Shown in pieces: positions 1-9,730 of a stretch of DNA of 46,391 bases. The DNA is from Phaeoceros laevis. Taxonomy: Eukaryota; Anthocerotophyta; Anthocerotopsida; Notothyladales. The position numbers and the translations under genes are program-made. The stretch is from positions 52,223-98,613 of the forward strand of contig JBNGIQ010008548.1 of the NCBI GenBank assembly GCA_049999765.1, written 5' to 3'. The notes beneath the pieces were generated by a model. The model was not told where the DNA came from and searched no databases. It worked only from the letters and a program-made list of their open reading frames with translations. How positions within the stretch are numbered: the stretch's first letter is position 1; each line of letters opens with the position of its first letter.

Positions 1-157
1 CTGCCATTTCGTTAGAAACCTCAATCTGAGAGGTCATTTCTTCACGTTTTTCACTGCCTTTCTCACGCCAGATCGATCACACAGGCCAAGTCCCCATCTA
101 GGGCAATTAGACATCTCATTCAGTTTTATCTCATAAGCTGTATGTATGTCACAAAGA

Positions 158-173
158 ACACACACACACACAC
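158..173. repeat. (CA)n microsatellite
   Basis: A short run of CA dinucleotides lies upstream of the LINE relic. No gene is associated with it. Confidence 0.8.
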
Positions 174-242
174 GTGGCGGGTCTTATTGTCCTAAGGCCA
201 GAAAGATTGATGAAGGAGATTTTCGCCAAAAAATCCCGACGT

Positions 243-269
243 CCTTTATTTATTTATTTATTTATTTAT
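243..269 (-). repeat. (TAAA)n tail-like microsatellite of the LINE relic
   Basis: On the plus strand this is about six TTTA units. Read on the minus strand it is a TAAA run just beyond the 3' end of the LINE-like coding relic at 430-1290. Simple A-rich repeat tails are typical 3' ends of non-LTR retrotransposons, so this is probably the element's tail. No target-site duplication was identified with confidence. Confidence 0.5.
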
Positions 270-429
270 CATTAGGCGTATGGAGCCGTGAGGCTATGAC
301 GCCTGAACGTGAATCAAAAACAAGAGTGAATAGACACTTAGGGCAACGCAAGAGGAAGAGAAATAGAGCAAACAAAATAGCAAAGCTAGATAGCTATGAC
401 AAGGAACCTAAGTTAAGTAATCGCCAATC

Positions 430-1290
430 GCCTTGAAGTAAGAGATGAGTTTTTCCCTGAGTTTGGGAACATTAAGGAGTTGGCGGATATCGTAGTAAGA
501 GCCTTGAAAAATCTGGTTCTATGTATTGCGAGTGGCCATACACTGGCCAAGGATATGCTGACGAGTTTCTTCTGAAGACCTGCATTTCCGGCAAAATGGA
601 TCCTCTGCAATGTTGAATCTCCTAAAGTAAGCCCCAATAGGCCCAGTCCGAAGCTGGGTGAAAAAAGATGAGAGCTTACGGTTATGGAGACCAAGACGTT
701 GTAGCACAGAAGCTGAAGGGGCACCAAGCACCACTCTCTTAAGCGCAGAAGCCTTAGTTGAGGAATCCCACCGTAAACGCCACTCCTGTAGACTTGCAAC
801 ATGAATTTGCTGACAAGCTCTGGACACCGAAAGGATGCGGTCTTCGCTGGAAATGGGAAGAAGAGTGGTCGCCCTGGCGGTGACATCTGCATGCTCATTA
901 CCCTCGATGTTATGATGGCCTGGAATCCAATGGAGATTAAGAGCAACCCCCCGGATGAGCTAGCGCGAAGACATGGAGAGAGGTCCTAGCTTGAAGAGAA
1001 ATGGCTTGGGCTGGCTTGGGCTGGGCGGGCAGAAATGTCAGTTAAAGACATGATCGTTGCTTGATTGTCAATGAATATTGTAACTGATGATACCATGGGA
1101 GGGAAGCCAAAAGGTTGGGAAGGCATGAAACGACACGAACCACATATAGGAGTTCGGCTTCCTAAACCCCATAATAGGTTTCTAATCCAAAAGAGAGTTG
1201 ATGGACAATGTCCCCTTTTAAGTAGAAGACAGCCGCGCCCTAGAAGACAGCCGAGCCCCAGCATGACCATCCAAAAGAGATGCATCCGTG
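430..1290 (-). mobile_element. LINE-type retrotransposon relic, 3' end (RNase H plus zf-RVT-like C-terminus)
   Basis: Read on the minus strand, this shows the end of a non-LTR retrotransposon polyprotein. An RNase H-like segment (VTIFIDNQATIMSL) lies near 1090. It is followed near 900 by the RNase H C-terminal motif WIPGHHNIEGNEHAD. The same frame then runs on to FFTQLRTGPIGAY and a Cys-rich DPFCRKCRSSEETRQH segment, which resembles the zf-RVT region found after RNase H in plant LINEs. The RNase H core and the tail lie in more than one frame, and no reverse transcriptase domain is present, so the copy is truncated and dead. A TAAA-type tail follows at 243-269. The family cannot be named more precisely without a repeat library. 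Confidence 0.7.
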
Positions 1291-1299
1291 TAAATGGCG

Positions 1300-2066
1300 T
1301 AGATGGTGACTGAGAATGAGAACAAGTAACTCACTAACTATTCGAAGTCACTAACTAACTAGCTACCTTGCAAGCAAGTCCATTACACTACGTTACAATT
1401 TATGACAAATGTTGTGAGATGTGGCCCTGTTACTTCAATTCATGATGTGAGATGTGGCCCTATTCTGGCTGGAGTCGAGTGCAACACCAAACAGTACTCG
1501 ATTCTCAATCACAGGACATGCTGGTGCTGATTTGGACATGCTGATTGTCAAGGATGGAATTGAATGGGACAAGAGGTTGGATTTCGGTTTTCTTTGGGCC
1601 TCTGCTTGAATCACTCCCAAAGATGGGCACCAAGCTAAAGGTGGGCATGGAGCCAGAGATGCGTACTGCTGGTTGCTTCTCCTTCCTCAGACGGGCCTTT
1701 CCTGTCACGGGAAGCCACCATTAGTTGACAAGAATTGAAGGCAACAACTATGCGCTAAGGCTATTTAGTGGGGTATGGAGATGTTGTGCTGCCGTACTTG
1801 TCTGAGATCCCTCGGTATTTTGTTGCGTCAACGTCAAGGTTTGTCTTACGAGCATCTTCTGTCTGTGCCTGCCCCTTCTCCTTTGGTGGCAAGCTAAGTG
1901 AGGGGATGGTGCGGGTGCCTTGCTTGTGCCATTCTGATAACATAGGCCCACTTGTTGCCACTGGCAACGGAGTTCAATTGTCCAGTAAGGATCAGGCGGA
2001 AATACTCCCTCCCTCCAATTGGACAAGAATCATGAGCGCTAAGGAATAATTTGCATCCAGACAGTG
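1300..2066. other. Gene-poor interval, includes 3' flank of PPR gene 1
   Basis: Short open frames exist on both strands but none resembles a known protein. The part nearest 2066 is expected to hold the 3' untranslated region and polyadenylation site of the minus-strand PPR gene. Nothing else was recognised. Confidence 0.4.
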
Positions 2067-4684
2067 TCACCAGTAGTCCCCGCAAGAACACTTCCCATCC
2101 TTGTATACATGGAACCGGCTTGCATCTCTGCAAATTATGGTCCTCCGCTCAATCTTCGAAATGAAGCCAATTGCCGTGTGACAATCCTCACACACCCGGA
2201 GATTTTTCAGTACGCGGATGGCTGTGCCCTCGGGTGTCTTGAGGAGAGCATATGCAATTGCAAGCCTCTCACTGTGCCCGCACAAGGCACTCTCCTTCTC
2301 GCTTTCAGGTATGTCTCGCAAGACCGAGTCAAAGTTGGGCACATATCCTTTGCCCTTCATTTTGATAAGCAACTCGTCCACCTTTGCGTCTATATTTCGG
2401 ATTTCTGGATGTTCTCGATCCCCGACCACGAATGCATGCACTACCCCGGCCATGTCAGTCCACCGGCTCCTCCCTGGATCCTTCCATGCACATGTACCAA
2501 CTCTCGCTGCCTGCACCTCCTTTGCAAGTGTCCGCATGCCAGCAGCTGCGTAAGTGTTCGACATCAACACATATGCTGCAGCATCATTTTTGTCCAACCT
2601 CACTGCGTGTTCGAATGATTCTCTTGCAAGCTCCACATTCTTCCACTTCCGACAAGCGCTCAACACGGTTCTCCAAACCGCACCGTCAGGTCGGACAGGC
2701 ATCCCCTTGACCAGTGAGATTGCCTTGTCCACCTGGCCTGCACGGCCCAGGAGATCAGCCATACAGGTATAGTGGTCGATGGTTGGTGTGATGCCAAAGT
2801 GTGTGGTCATGGCCTCGAAGTACATCTGTCCTTTGTCAAGCAGACCGACATGACTGCAAACAGTCAGGACGCTGAGAAACATGATGCTGTCCGGTTGTAT
2901 ACCATCATGCCTCATCTGTTGAAACAGCTCAAAGACCAAGGTACTCTCTCCTTGACGTGCATATCCTGCGATCAACGCACTCCATGTCACCACGTCTTTT
3001 GTCGGCAATGCATCAAACACCTGCTGAGCATCAGCCATGCTCCCACACTTGCTGTACATGTCGACGAGACTGATTGCCACAAACGGGTCGGTAGCCTCCA
3101 GTCCAGCTTTTGAGATTTGAGCATGGACTTCCTTTCCCTTCTCAAGTCCTGCCAAACTGCTACAGGCCTTCAGTGCACCAACAAATGCCCGTGCATCCGG
3201 CGACACCCCTTCCTGTTGCATCTGCGTGTACAATTGCAGCGCAACTTCGCCCTCTTCTGTCTGAGCATACCCAAGGATCATTGCGGTCCAGGAAACCACA
3301 TTACGATGAGGCATCTTGTCAAAGACAAGCCTAGCATCTACCAAGCTCCCGCACTTAGCGTACACATCCACCAGCATGGTCCCCACAAATACACCAGTCT
3401 CAGACCCACCCTTCAGTATGTCTGAATGGATGGCTCTCACTTGATCCAGGCATCTACTCTTAGTACACTTCCCATCGACTGGTTTGCCCTCTGACAAAGT
3501 GGCCAGGCTACTGCAAGCCTTGAGTGCACCAACAAATGCTCGGGCATCTGGTGCCACCCCATCCTGCTGCATCTCTGCGTACAGCTGCAAGGCCATTTGA
3601 CCCTGTTCCATCTGAGCATATCCCATTATCATGGCAGTCCAGGAAACCACATCACGTCTAGACATCTTTTTAAAAACATGCATAGCATGCACCAGGCTCC
3701 CACACTTCACGTACACATCGACCAGCATGGTGCCAACATATACATCTGACTCAAACCCGCCCTTGATAATTCTTGCATGGATAGCTCTGACCTGCTCCAA
3801 GATGTCCTTCTTGACAACTATTCCATCAGCTTCACTTCCCTCTTCTGTTGATGCCAGGCTACTACAGGCTTTCAGCACACCAACAAATGTGCGGTCGTTA
3901 GGTACTACACCTTCCTGTTGCATCTGTGAATACAATTGCAAGGCCACTTCACCCTCTTCCATCTGGGCATACCCCAGAATCATGGCAGTCCATGAAACTA
4001 CGTTACGACAAGGCATCTTCTCAAAAACACGTCTAGCATCTACCAGGCTCCCACATTTGACATGCACATCAATGAGCATAGTCCCCACGTGTACATCCAT
4101 ATCCAACCTCAGTGCCACCACCTCAGCATGAATCTCCTGGGCACTCTCCAGGTCCCGCAAGACACTACATGCCTTCAATGCTGCGACAAAGGTATAAGAA
4201 CTGGGTTTGACTCCACACTCCCGCATTTCCTTGTACATATTAAGGGCCTGCCTAGCTTGCCCAGACTTTGTATATTTGGTTATCAGTGCAGTCCATGAAA
4301 ACTCATCACGCTTGGGCAGACGTGCATTTGAATTTCTACCCTCAGCACAACTGCTTTTCCCATCTTCAGACCTTTCTGCGTTCACTTGCTCGAGTGGAGC
4401 CTTTTTCACTGATTTTGGGGTGGGAAAGCAGTCTACCCGAAGTGCCTCCTTAGTAGTCATATGATGCATATCTGAGCACTTGAGAGGGAGCTGAAAATTA
4501 AAACATCCAAAAGGTAAGTCCACTCGTCATTGCAGAACGTCAATAAAGAGTATGAGAGGCGCTGCCCTTCGCAACTTACTTTGTTGATTGTACAACCCCA
4601 GCACCCAGACGGATGAGAGAGACACTTCTGCGAAAGTCGCTCCAGACTTAATTGGTCCCCGAATAACCCCACACCTACAAGCAT
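2067..4684 (-). CDS. PLS-class PPR protein with intact DYW deaminase domain (PPR gene 1)
   Basis: Predicted organellar C-to-U RNA-editing factor. The main exon (2067-4490) encodes a long array of P, L and S pentatricopeptide repeats, for example NVVSWTAMILGYAQMEEGE followed by CGSLVDARRVF units, then E/E+ motifs, a PG box (PGRSRWTD) and a complete DYW domain. The zinc-binding deaminase signature CGHSERLA is present, as are CEDCH and the terminal CSCGDYW. The GTG at 4523 is not a credible start. The first ATG in the main exon is at 4469, giving about 800 residues. A short leader exon 4580-4684, starting at ATG 4684, can be joined in frame through a GTAAGT...TTTTCAG intron (4491-4579), giving about 842 residues. 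The gene lies tail-to-head behind its paralogue at 4688-7102. Which organelle it serves and which site it edits cannot be read from the sequence. Confidence 0.88.
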
Positions 4685-4687
4685 AGC

Positions 4688-7102
4688 TCAAATGCTGAGG
4701 CCACCCGTGATTTCAGACAAAGCACCAGACTGAAATCCCTGCACAAAGTCGAAAACCTGTGAATCGACTATACCATTTTCAGCCCGACTAAATGTCCAAT
4801 CTGCTGGACCAGGGACAGCACTTGTCTCCTGCAACAGGTCATTCTTGCTATACCCGCACAGAGCATTCCCCTTCTTATAACTTTGCCAGACTAAGGAAGA
4901 ATGACATACATATTCTTCCTCCTTCATTTTGAAAAACAGATCTTCCAGATTTAAAGGGATGTCTTGGTTTTCATGTCTGTCTTCATCACCCACCTCAAAC
5001 AAATGCACTACTCCCCTACTGTCAGTCCACCAGCTTTGACCTGGCTGCTTCCATGCTTGTGCTTTCACTCTTGTTCCCTGGATTTCCTGTGCCTCCTCGA
5101 GCATATGAGCAGCTGCATAAATGTTAGACATGAATATATATGCTGCAGCATCATTTTTATCTAATTGCACAGCCCTTTCGAACGCTTGTCTTCCCAGCTC
5201 CACATTCCTCCACTTCTGACAAGCACACAACAAAGTCCTCCAGACTGCTGCATCAGGTTGAAAAGGCATCTCTTTCACCATAGCCATCGCCTTGTCCACT
5301 TGGCCAGCACGCCCCAAGAGATCAATCATACAAGTATGGTGGTCAATGGTTGCAGTGATGCTATAGTCTGTCCTCATAGAATCGAAGTACTTCTGGCCCT
5401 TGTCTACTAGACCCACGTGACTACAAGCAGTGAGAAGGCTGAGAAATATGATGCTATCTGGCCATATGCCTTCCTGCCGCATTCTTTGAAACAGGTCAAA
5501 AACAAGTTCACTCTCTCCTTGACGAGAATATCCTGAGATCAATGCACTCCATGTCACAACATCTCTTGTGAGCGTTGCATCAAACACCTTCTGGGCATCA
5601 ACCATGCTTCCACATTTACCGTACATGTCTATGAGACTACTTGCCAAAAATGACTCGGAAATCGAGTCAAGACCACTTCTCAGAATTTGAGCATGAATTT
5701 CCTTCCCTTTCTCCAGTCCTGCAACATTACCGCATGCTTTCAGTGCACCAACAAATGTTCGATCATTGGGAATGACACCATCTTGTTGCATCAGTTCATA
5801 GAATCGCAAAGCCTCCTCACTCTCGTTCACCTGGGTGTACCCGAAAATGATGGCATTCCAGGTAACCACATTGCGCTGTGACATCTTCTCAAAGACACGT
5901 GTAGCATCCACCAGGCTTCCACATTTTGCATACACATCCACCAACATGGTGCCTACGTGAAGAGCATACTCAGACCCGCACTTCTTTATGTCTGAATGGA
6001 TCACTCTGACTTGCCTCAAGCACTGCTCCTTAACACGTTTCCCATCAGCTTCAGTCCCCACTTCCGCAGAGGCGAGGCTGCTGCAAGCCTTGAGTGCACC
6101 AACAAATGTTCGATCATTTGGTACTGCACTTCCCCCTTCCTTCAACATTCGCATGTACAACTGCAGAGCCACATCACCCTGCTCCATCTGAGCGTACCCG
6201 AGGATGATAGCAGACCAGGAAACAACATCACGATGAGGCATTTTCTCAAAAACCTTTCTGGCATCTACTAGGCTCCCACACTTGGCATACGCATCAATCA
6301 GTATGTTCCCCACAAATACATGTGGTTGTGACACACTCCTGAGAACGTACGAGTGAATTGCCCTTATCTGATCCAGGCACCGTTGATTCACACTCCTGCC
6401 ATCACCTCCATTCCCCTCTCCTAACGCAGCCAGGCTACTACAAGCCTTCAATGCACCAACAGCGGTTCGTTCATTTGGTACAATACCTTCCTGTTGCATC
6501 CGTGCATACAATTGCAGAGCCTCTTCACCCTCTCCCATGTGAGCATATCCTAAGATCATGGCGTTCCAGGTAACCACATCCCGACGAGGCATGGCTTCAA
6601 AAACAAGCCTAGCATCCACCAGGCTTTCACATTTTGCATACACAGCTACCAGCATGTTCCCCACATAGAGAACTGAACCAAGCCCATATTCGACGACTGT
6701 AGCATGAATTTCCCTGGCACTTTCCAGGTCCTGTATGCTACTGCACGCCTTCAGTGCTGCTACAAAAGTGTACGAGCTTGGTTTCACTCCGACATCTTGC
6801 ATCTCCTTGAAAATCCTTAGAGCCTCAGTACCTTGCCCACACTTGGTATGGTGGGATATTAGCGCGGTCCACGAAAACTCATCCCGCTGAGGTAGCACCA
6901 CCACAGCAGAGTTCCCGGCCCTGAATTCAGGTCTCGGCGCTGCAAGAACTTCATGCAGCGCACTGCTGCAAAGCGGGGCCCTTTGACGGGAGAAGAGTTT
7001 GCAGCATGTGTGCCTGGGAAGTTCAGGCTGCGGCTTCGACTGGTGAAATTCCAAATGTGCAGCTGTGCTGTTTGCAAATCCTGAGCCTGTACTGAATTGC
7101 AT
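4688..7102 (-). CDS. PLS-class PPR protein that has lost its DYW catalytic domain (PPR gene 2)
   Basis: Intronless 804-residue paralogue of PPR gene 1, with the same repeat order and near-identical repeat phrases. The N-terminal 80 residues are Ser/Arg/Ala-rich and could target an organelle. The PLS repeats and E motifs are intact, and the PG box reads PGQSWWTD. The DYW domain starts (ALCGYSKNDLL) but the zinc-binding HSE of the paralogue (CGHSERLA) is replaced, and the frame then runs through unrelated sequence to a stop. No CxxCH or DYW end is found downstream. As a binding protein it could still recognise RNA and recruit a deaminase in trans, as E-class PPR proteins do. It could equally be decaying. 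The ATG at 7102 is the only good start. Confidence 0.85.
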   Translation of the reverse strand: MQFSTGSGFANSTAAHLEFHQSKPQPELPRHTCCKLFSRQRAPLCSSALHEVLAAPRPEFRAGNSAVVVLPQRDEFSWTALISHHTKCGQGTEALRIFKEMQDVGVKPSSYTFVAALKACSSIQDLESAREIHATVVEYGLGSVLYVGNMLVAVYAKCESLVDARLVFEAMPRRDVVTWNAMILGYAHMGEGEEALQLYARMQQEGIVPNERTAVGALKACSSLAALGEGNGGDGRSVNQRCLDQIRAIHSYVLRSVSQPHVFVGNILIDAYAKCGSLVDARKVFEKMPHRDVVSWSAIILGYAQMEQGDVALQLYMRMLKEGGSAVPNDRTFVGALKACSSLASAEVGTEADGKRVKEQCLRQVRVIHSDIKKCGSEYALHVGTMLVDVYAKCGSLVDATRVFEKMSQRNVVTWNAIIFGYTQVNESEEALRFYELMQQDGVIPNDRTFVGALKACGNVAGLEKGKEIHAQILRSGLDSISESFLASSLIDMYGKCGSMVDAQKVFDATLTRDVVTWSALISGYSRQGESELVFDLFQRMRQEGIWPDSIIFLSLLTACSHVGLVDKGQKYFDSMRTDYSITATIDHHTCMIDLLGRAGQVDKAMAMVKEMPFQPDAAVWRTLLCACQKWRNVELGRQAFERAVQLDKNDAAAYIFMSNIYAAAHMLEEAQEIQGTRVKAQAWKQPGQSWWTDSRGVVHLFEVGDEDRHENQDIPLNLEDLFFKMKEEEYVCHSSLVWQSYKKGNALCGYSKNDLLQETSAVPGPADWTFSRAENGIVDSQVFDFVQGFQSGALSEITGGLSI

Positions 7103-7857
7103 TCTTGCATATGCCTCTGTTGTGCTCTGGTGCTAACGCTTGAAGATGTGCACCAAGACGCTTGTGATGGTTTACATGCTGAAGTCTCCTGTTGAAGGAC
7201 CTGGAAAACAGACATGTAAGGACCTGGACGATGGATATCCAAATCCCGCGTTGCAAGCTGCATATCGCGGATGCCCTTATAAGGCGACTAATGGGGGCAT
7301 GGTGGGGGCATGGTTATAGAAGAGGAGCAACTACGGGTGAGATAGCATTCACAACCTGTTGGCCGCACCGAAAGAGCACGCCTGATCTCATCTGGTTATA
7401 GACGCGGCACGCTTGAGGAACCTTTAGATACAGAACAACAATCTATCCAGCCCGTGAATGGATGGATTGTTGGCTTCCATCCGTTGGTGGTGACGGACAT
7501 GAGTAAACTCTCTACTGGCCGCAAGTTCTATGATGCATTTTACAACTGAGATGGCGCTCAACAAGTAAAATGTGCAATCATTACAAGTTAGCATCCAGAT
7601 GTATGATCCACGATTCTACATCCGAAATTCCCAATTGATTACAAGTTTCCATGTTTCTGACGCTGACTAACTGCGAAAGACCTGTCTTACATTGCCAGTA
7701 AAGCAACTGACGGTGTGCAAAATTGGAGGCCCAATAGTACTGGCCGTATTGTATTAAAAATGCACTGACGTGCCACCACCACTTACTAGAGTAACGAGTG
7801 CTACAACTTACAAGGTACATATGTTACAAATATGAGAGCATGTGATTACGGTCTGTG
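7103..7857. other. Intergenic region between PPR gene 2 and SGF29
   Basis: It holds the 5' flank of PPR gene 2 and the 3' flank of the SGF29-like gene. Only short frames without recognisable similarity are present, and no repeat or RNA gene was seen. Confidence 0.4.
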
Positions 7858-9561
7858 TCATTGTCGATGCCCTTCCGGGAGATGAACAACATAGTAGAAA
7901 ACGACTGGACGCTTTGGCAGTTCTCCTTCCTCCTCATCATCATCAAACTCAAGCAAGTAGCTGCAGAGAAATCAACAGTGAAAGCCGCGTGAGTGAGGTC
8001 TTTCTAATTTGCATGAGTAAGCAGTCTTAAGTTGTAGCTGTGGAGGCTGGAAGAATCAGAAAGCTTGGTTGAACACTTACTCGTCACCTTTCCTCTGATA
8101 GATTTGAGCACATGGAGGAGCACATGGACACCCAATGTAGAATCAGAAAACCACGGCACTGCTTACCGCCAGCTAAGGCAAACGAAAGAAGTGCACATTG
8201 AATCCCACTTTGATAAGAGAAACAGACAGATAAAGTACACTGGCTAACCTACCTTTCGAACTGGACCCACAACAACAGCCCTGTATAGAGCAGTAGTGCC
8301 CGGATAAACAGCCAAAACTTGTGATCCAACAGGGAAATCTGGAGCACTAGAAGGCTCTGTTCGCTTAGGAAAAGGGATCACACAAGATGCTGGAAGCTTG
8401 TATTTCCTGAACACAAAAGTTGCTCAGGGAGAATCAAAACCCTTGCTTCAAGACGGATATGTGAATGTAAAATGTGCCATACAAGCTAGCAGTTGAACTC
8501 ACACCTTTGGTGCCCACTATCCTCATCATCCCCAGGATCTTCATCTATAACTTCAAATCTGCAAAACATGTTCACAACCATATGGATGGCATAGTCTGAG
8601 GAAATAGTTTATGCACACCTACAAAACTCCGATGGACTGAGTGCACAAGGCATACATAATGGACAATAGAAGGAGGACAAGAACACATACTTGTTAGTTT
8701 CACGGTCGTACCGCGTTACTTTTACAACAATCCAGTCATCCTTCTCAGCATCATCCTCTGACACTCTGGCTGCTACCTGTGAGAAACACGTCTTGATGCT
8801 GAATCAGGGCATCTGATTTGGATGGAGCTGAATGAGGAAGGTATGAACAAGGTACCTGGTCACCCAGAGAAATTGCGGAATAGTCCACTTGCATACGAGG
8901 TGGAACCGCAGGAGAAGTGAGACGAGCAGCCTCGACATCTTGTTTGACCCTTTTCCTCTTTTGGTCACTGGCGTCTGCTCCACAAGCACTGGGGTTAATA
9001 GGTGCATACATCTGTGGAAAGGAAACCTTGCAAGGCAACAGCTTAAACGTTTCCAGTGAACCGCTTACCTGGTTTCTTCCTGTTGGAGGGTCCTTGTGCT
9101 GGTGCTAAATACAATTCCAACACTTTGATACAACTGGATGAGGTTCTGCCACACCAGCCCAACACAACCGGTCACTACTAACAATTGAAGGTGAAATATG
9201 CATTACATTCCTCGCAGGCATTATCGGGCTCACGTTTCCTCTTGCTCCGCAAGCGATTTCGCTTGCATGTACAACCCTCGAAGCTTGACCCAGAGCTTGT
9301 CTCCGAACTTTTCTGCTTTACTTATGTCTGCGCAGCATACACGGAGCGGATCAAATCATGCGCCTGAGTCAATTAACCGTTAGAGATGCCCTCGCACGTA
9401 CCGGTTTGAGATAGCTTGGTGTGAATTTTGTTGATCTTGCGATGAACAAGGTCTTGCTCCTTTCGTTGTCGATCTAGGTCCCTTAGGTGGTTCGTGGCAG
9501 CCTCAAGTGCCGCCATTTTGTCATCCTTGTCCCCCACCCTTTGCTGCCCGGATGCAACCAT
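7858..9561 (-). CDS. SGF29: SAGA-associated factor 29 homologue (tandem Tudor histone-H3K4me reader)
   Basis: Nine exons: 9402-9561, 9234-9327, 9069-9145, 8856-8974, 8691-8776, 8505-8558, 8253-8406, 8081-8094 and 7858-7960. All junctions keep frame and give 286 residues. The order of parts matches plant SGF29: an N-terminal coiled coil (LDRQRKEQDLVHRKINK), a KLRGLYMQAK segment, a basic DQKRKRVKQD linker, then two Tudor-like folds (QVAARVSEDDAEKDDWIVV and VGSQVLAVYPGTTALYRAVV) and the ending YLLEFDDDEE...LPEGHRQ. In the SAGA complex this subunit reads methylated H3K4 and supports H3 acetylation in the nucleus. Exon 8 is a 14-base microexon (RKGDD). The exon 3/4 junction (acceptor before 8974) is the least certain. 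The gene is head-to-head with the sucrose-phosphatase gene. Confidence 0.9.
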
Positions 9562-9730
9562 CCTGCCCCGAAAAGGAGGGCGAAGGACTCATGGTTGTTC
9601 TCCGCTTGAAGGCTCCATGTGCATCTCCCACTGCAGGACTAAACGGGACAGACTTCATGGAAAATAAGCTATAAAGGCTCAAAAGACCTGCTTTTTCCTC
9701 GGTACAGCACCCAAAGTAAGCGCAATAACC
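9562..9730. promoter_or_regulatory. Shared 169-base region between head-to-head SGF29 and SPP start codons
   Basis: The two ATGs point away from each other with only 169 bases between them, so both 5' untranslated regions and promoters must lie here or overlap the genes. No specific element was assigned. The call rests on gene geometry. Confidence 0.5.

Noticed and set aside
413-946. 177-codon open frame on the minus strand over the LINE relic
   Set aside because: It is a shadow frame. The RNase H and zf-RVT-like similarity lies in the neighbouring frame.
4470-4523. Start of PPR gene 1 at 4523
   Set aside because: The codon is GTG and the stretch down to 4491 looks like the 3' end of an intron (TTTTCAG).
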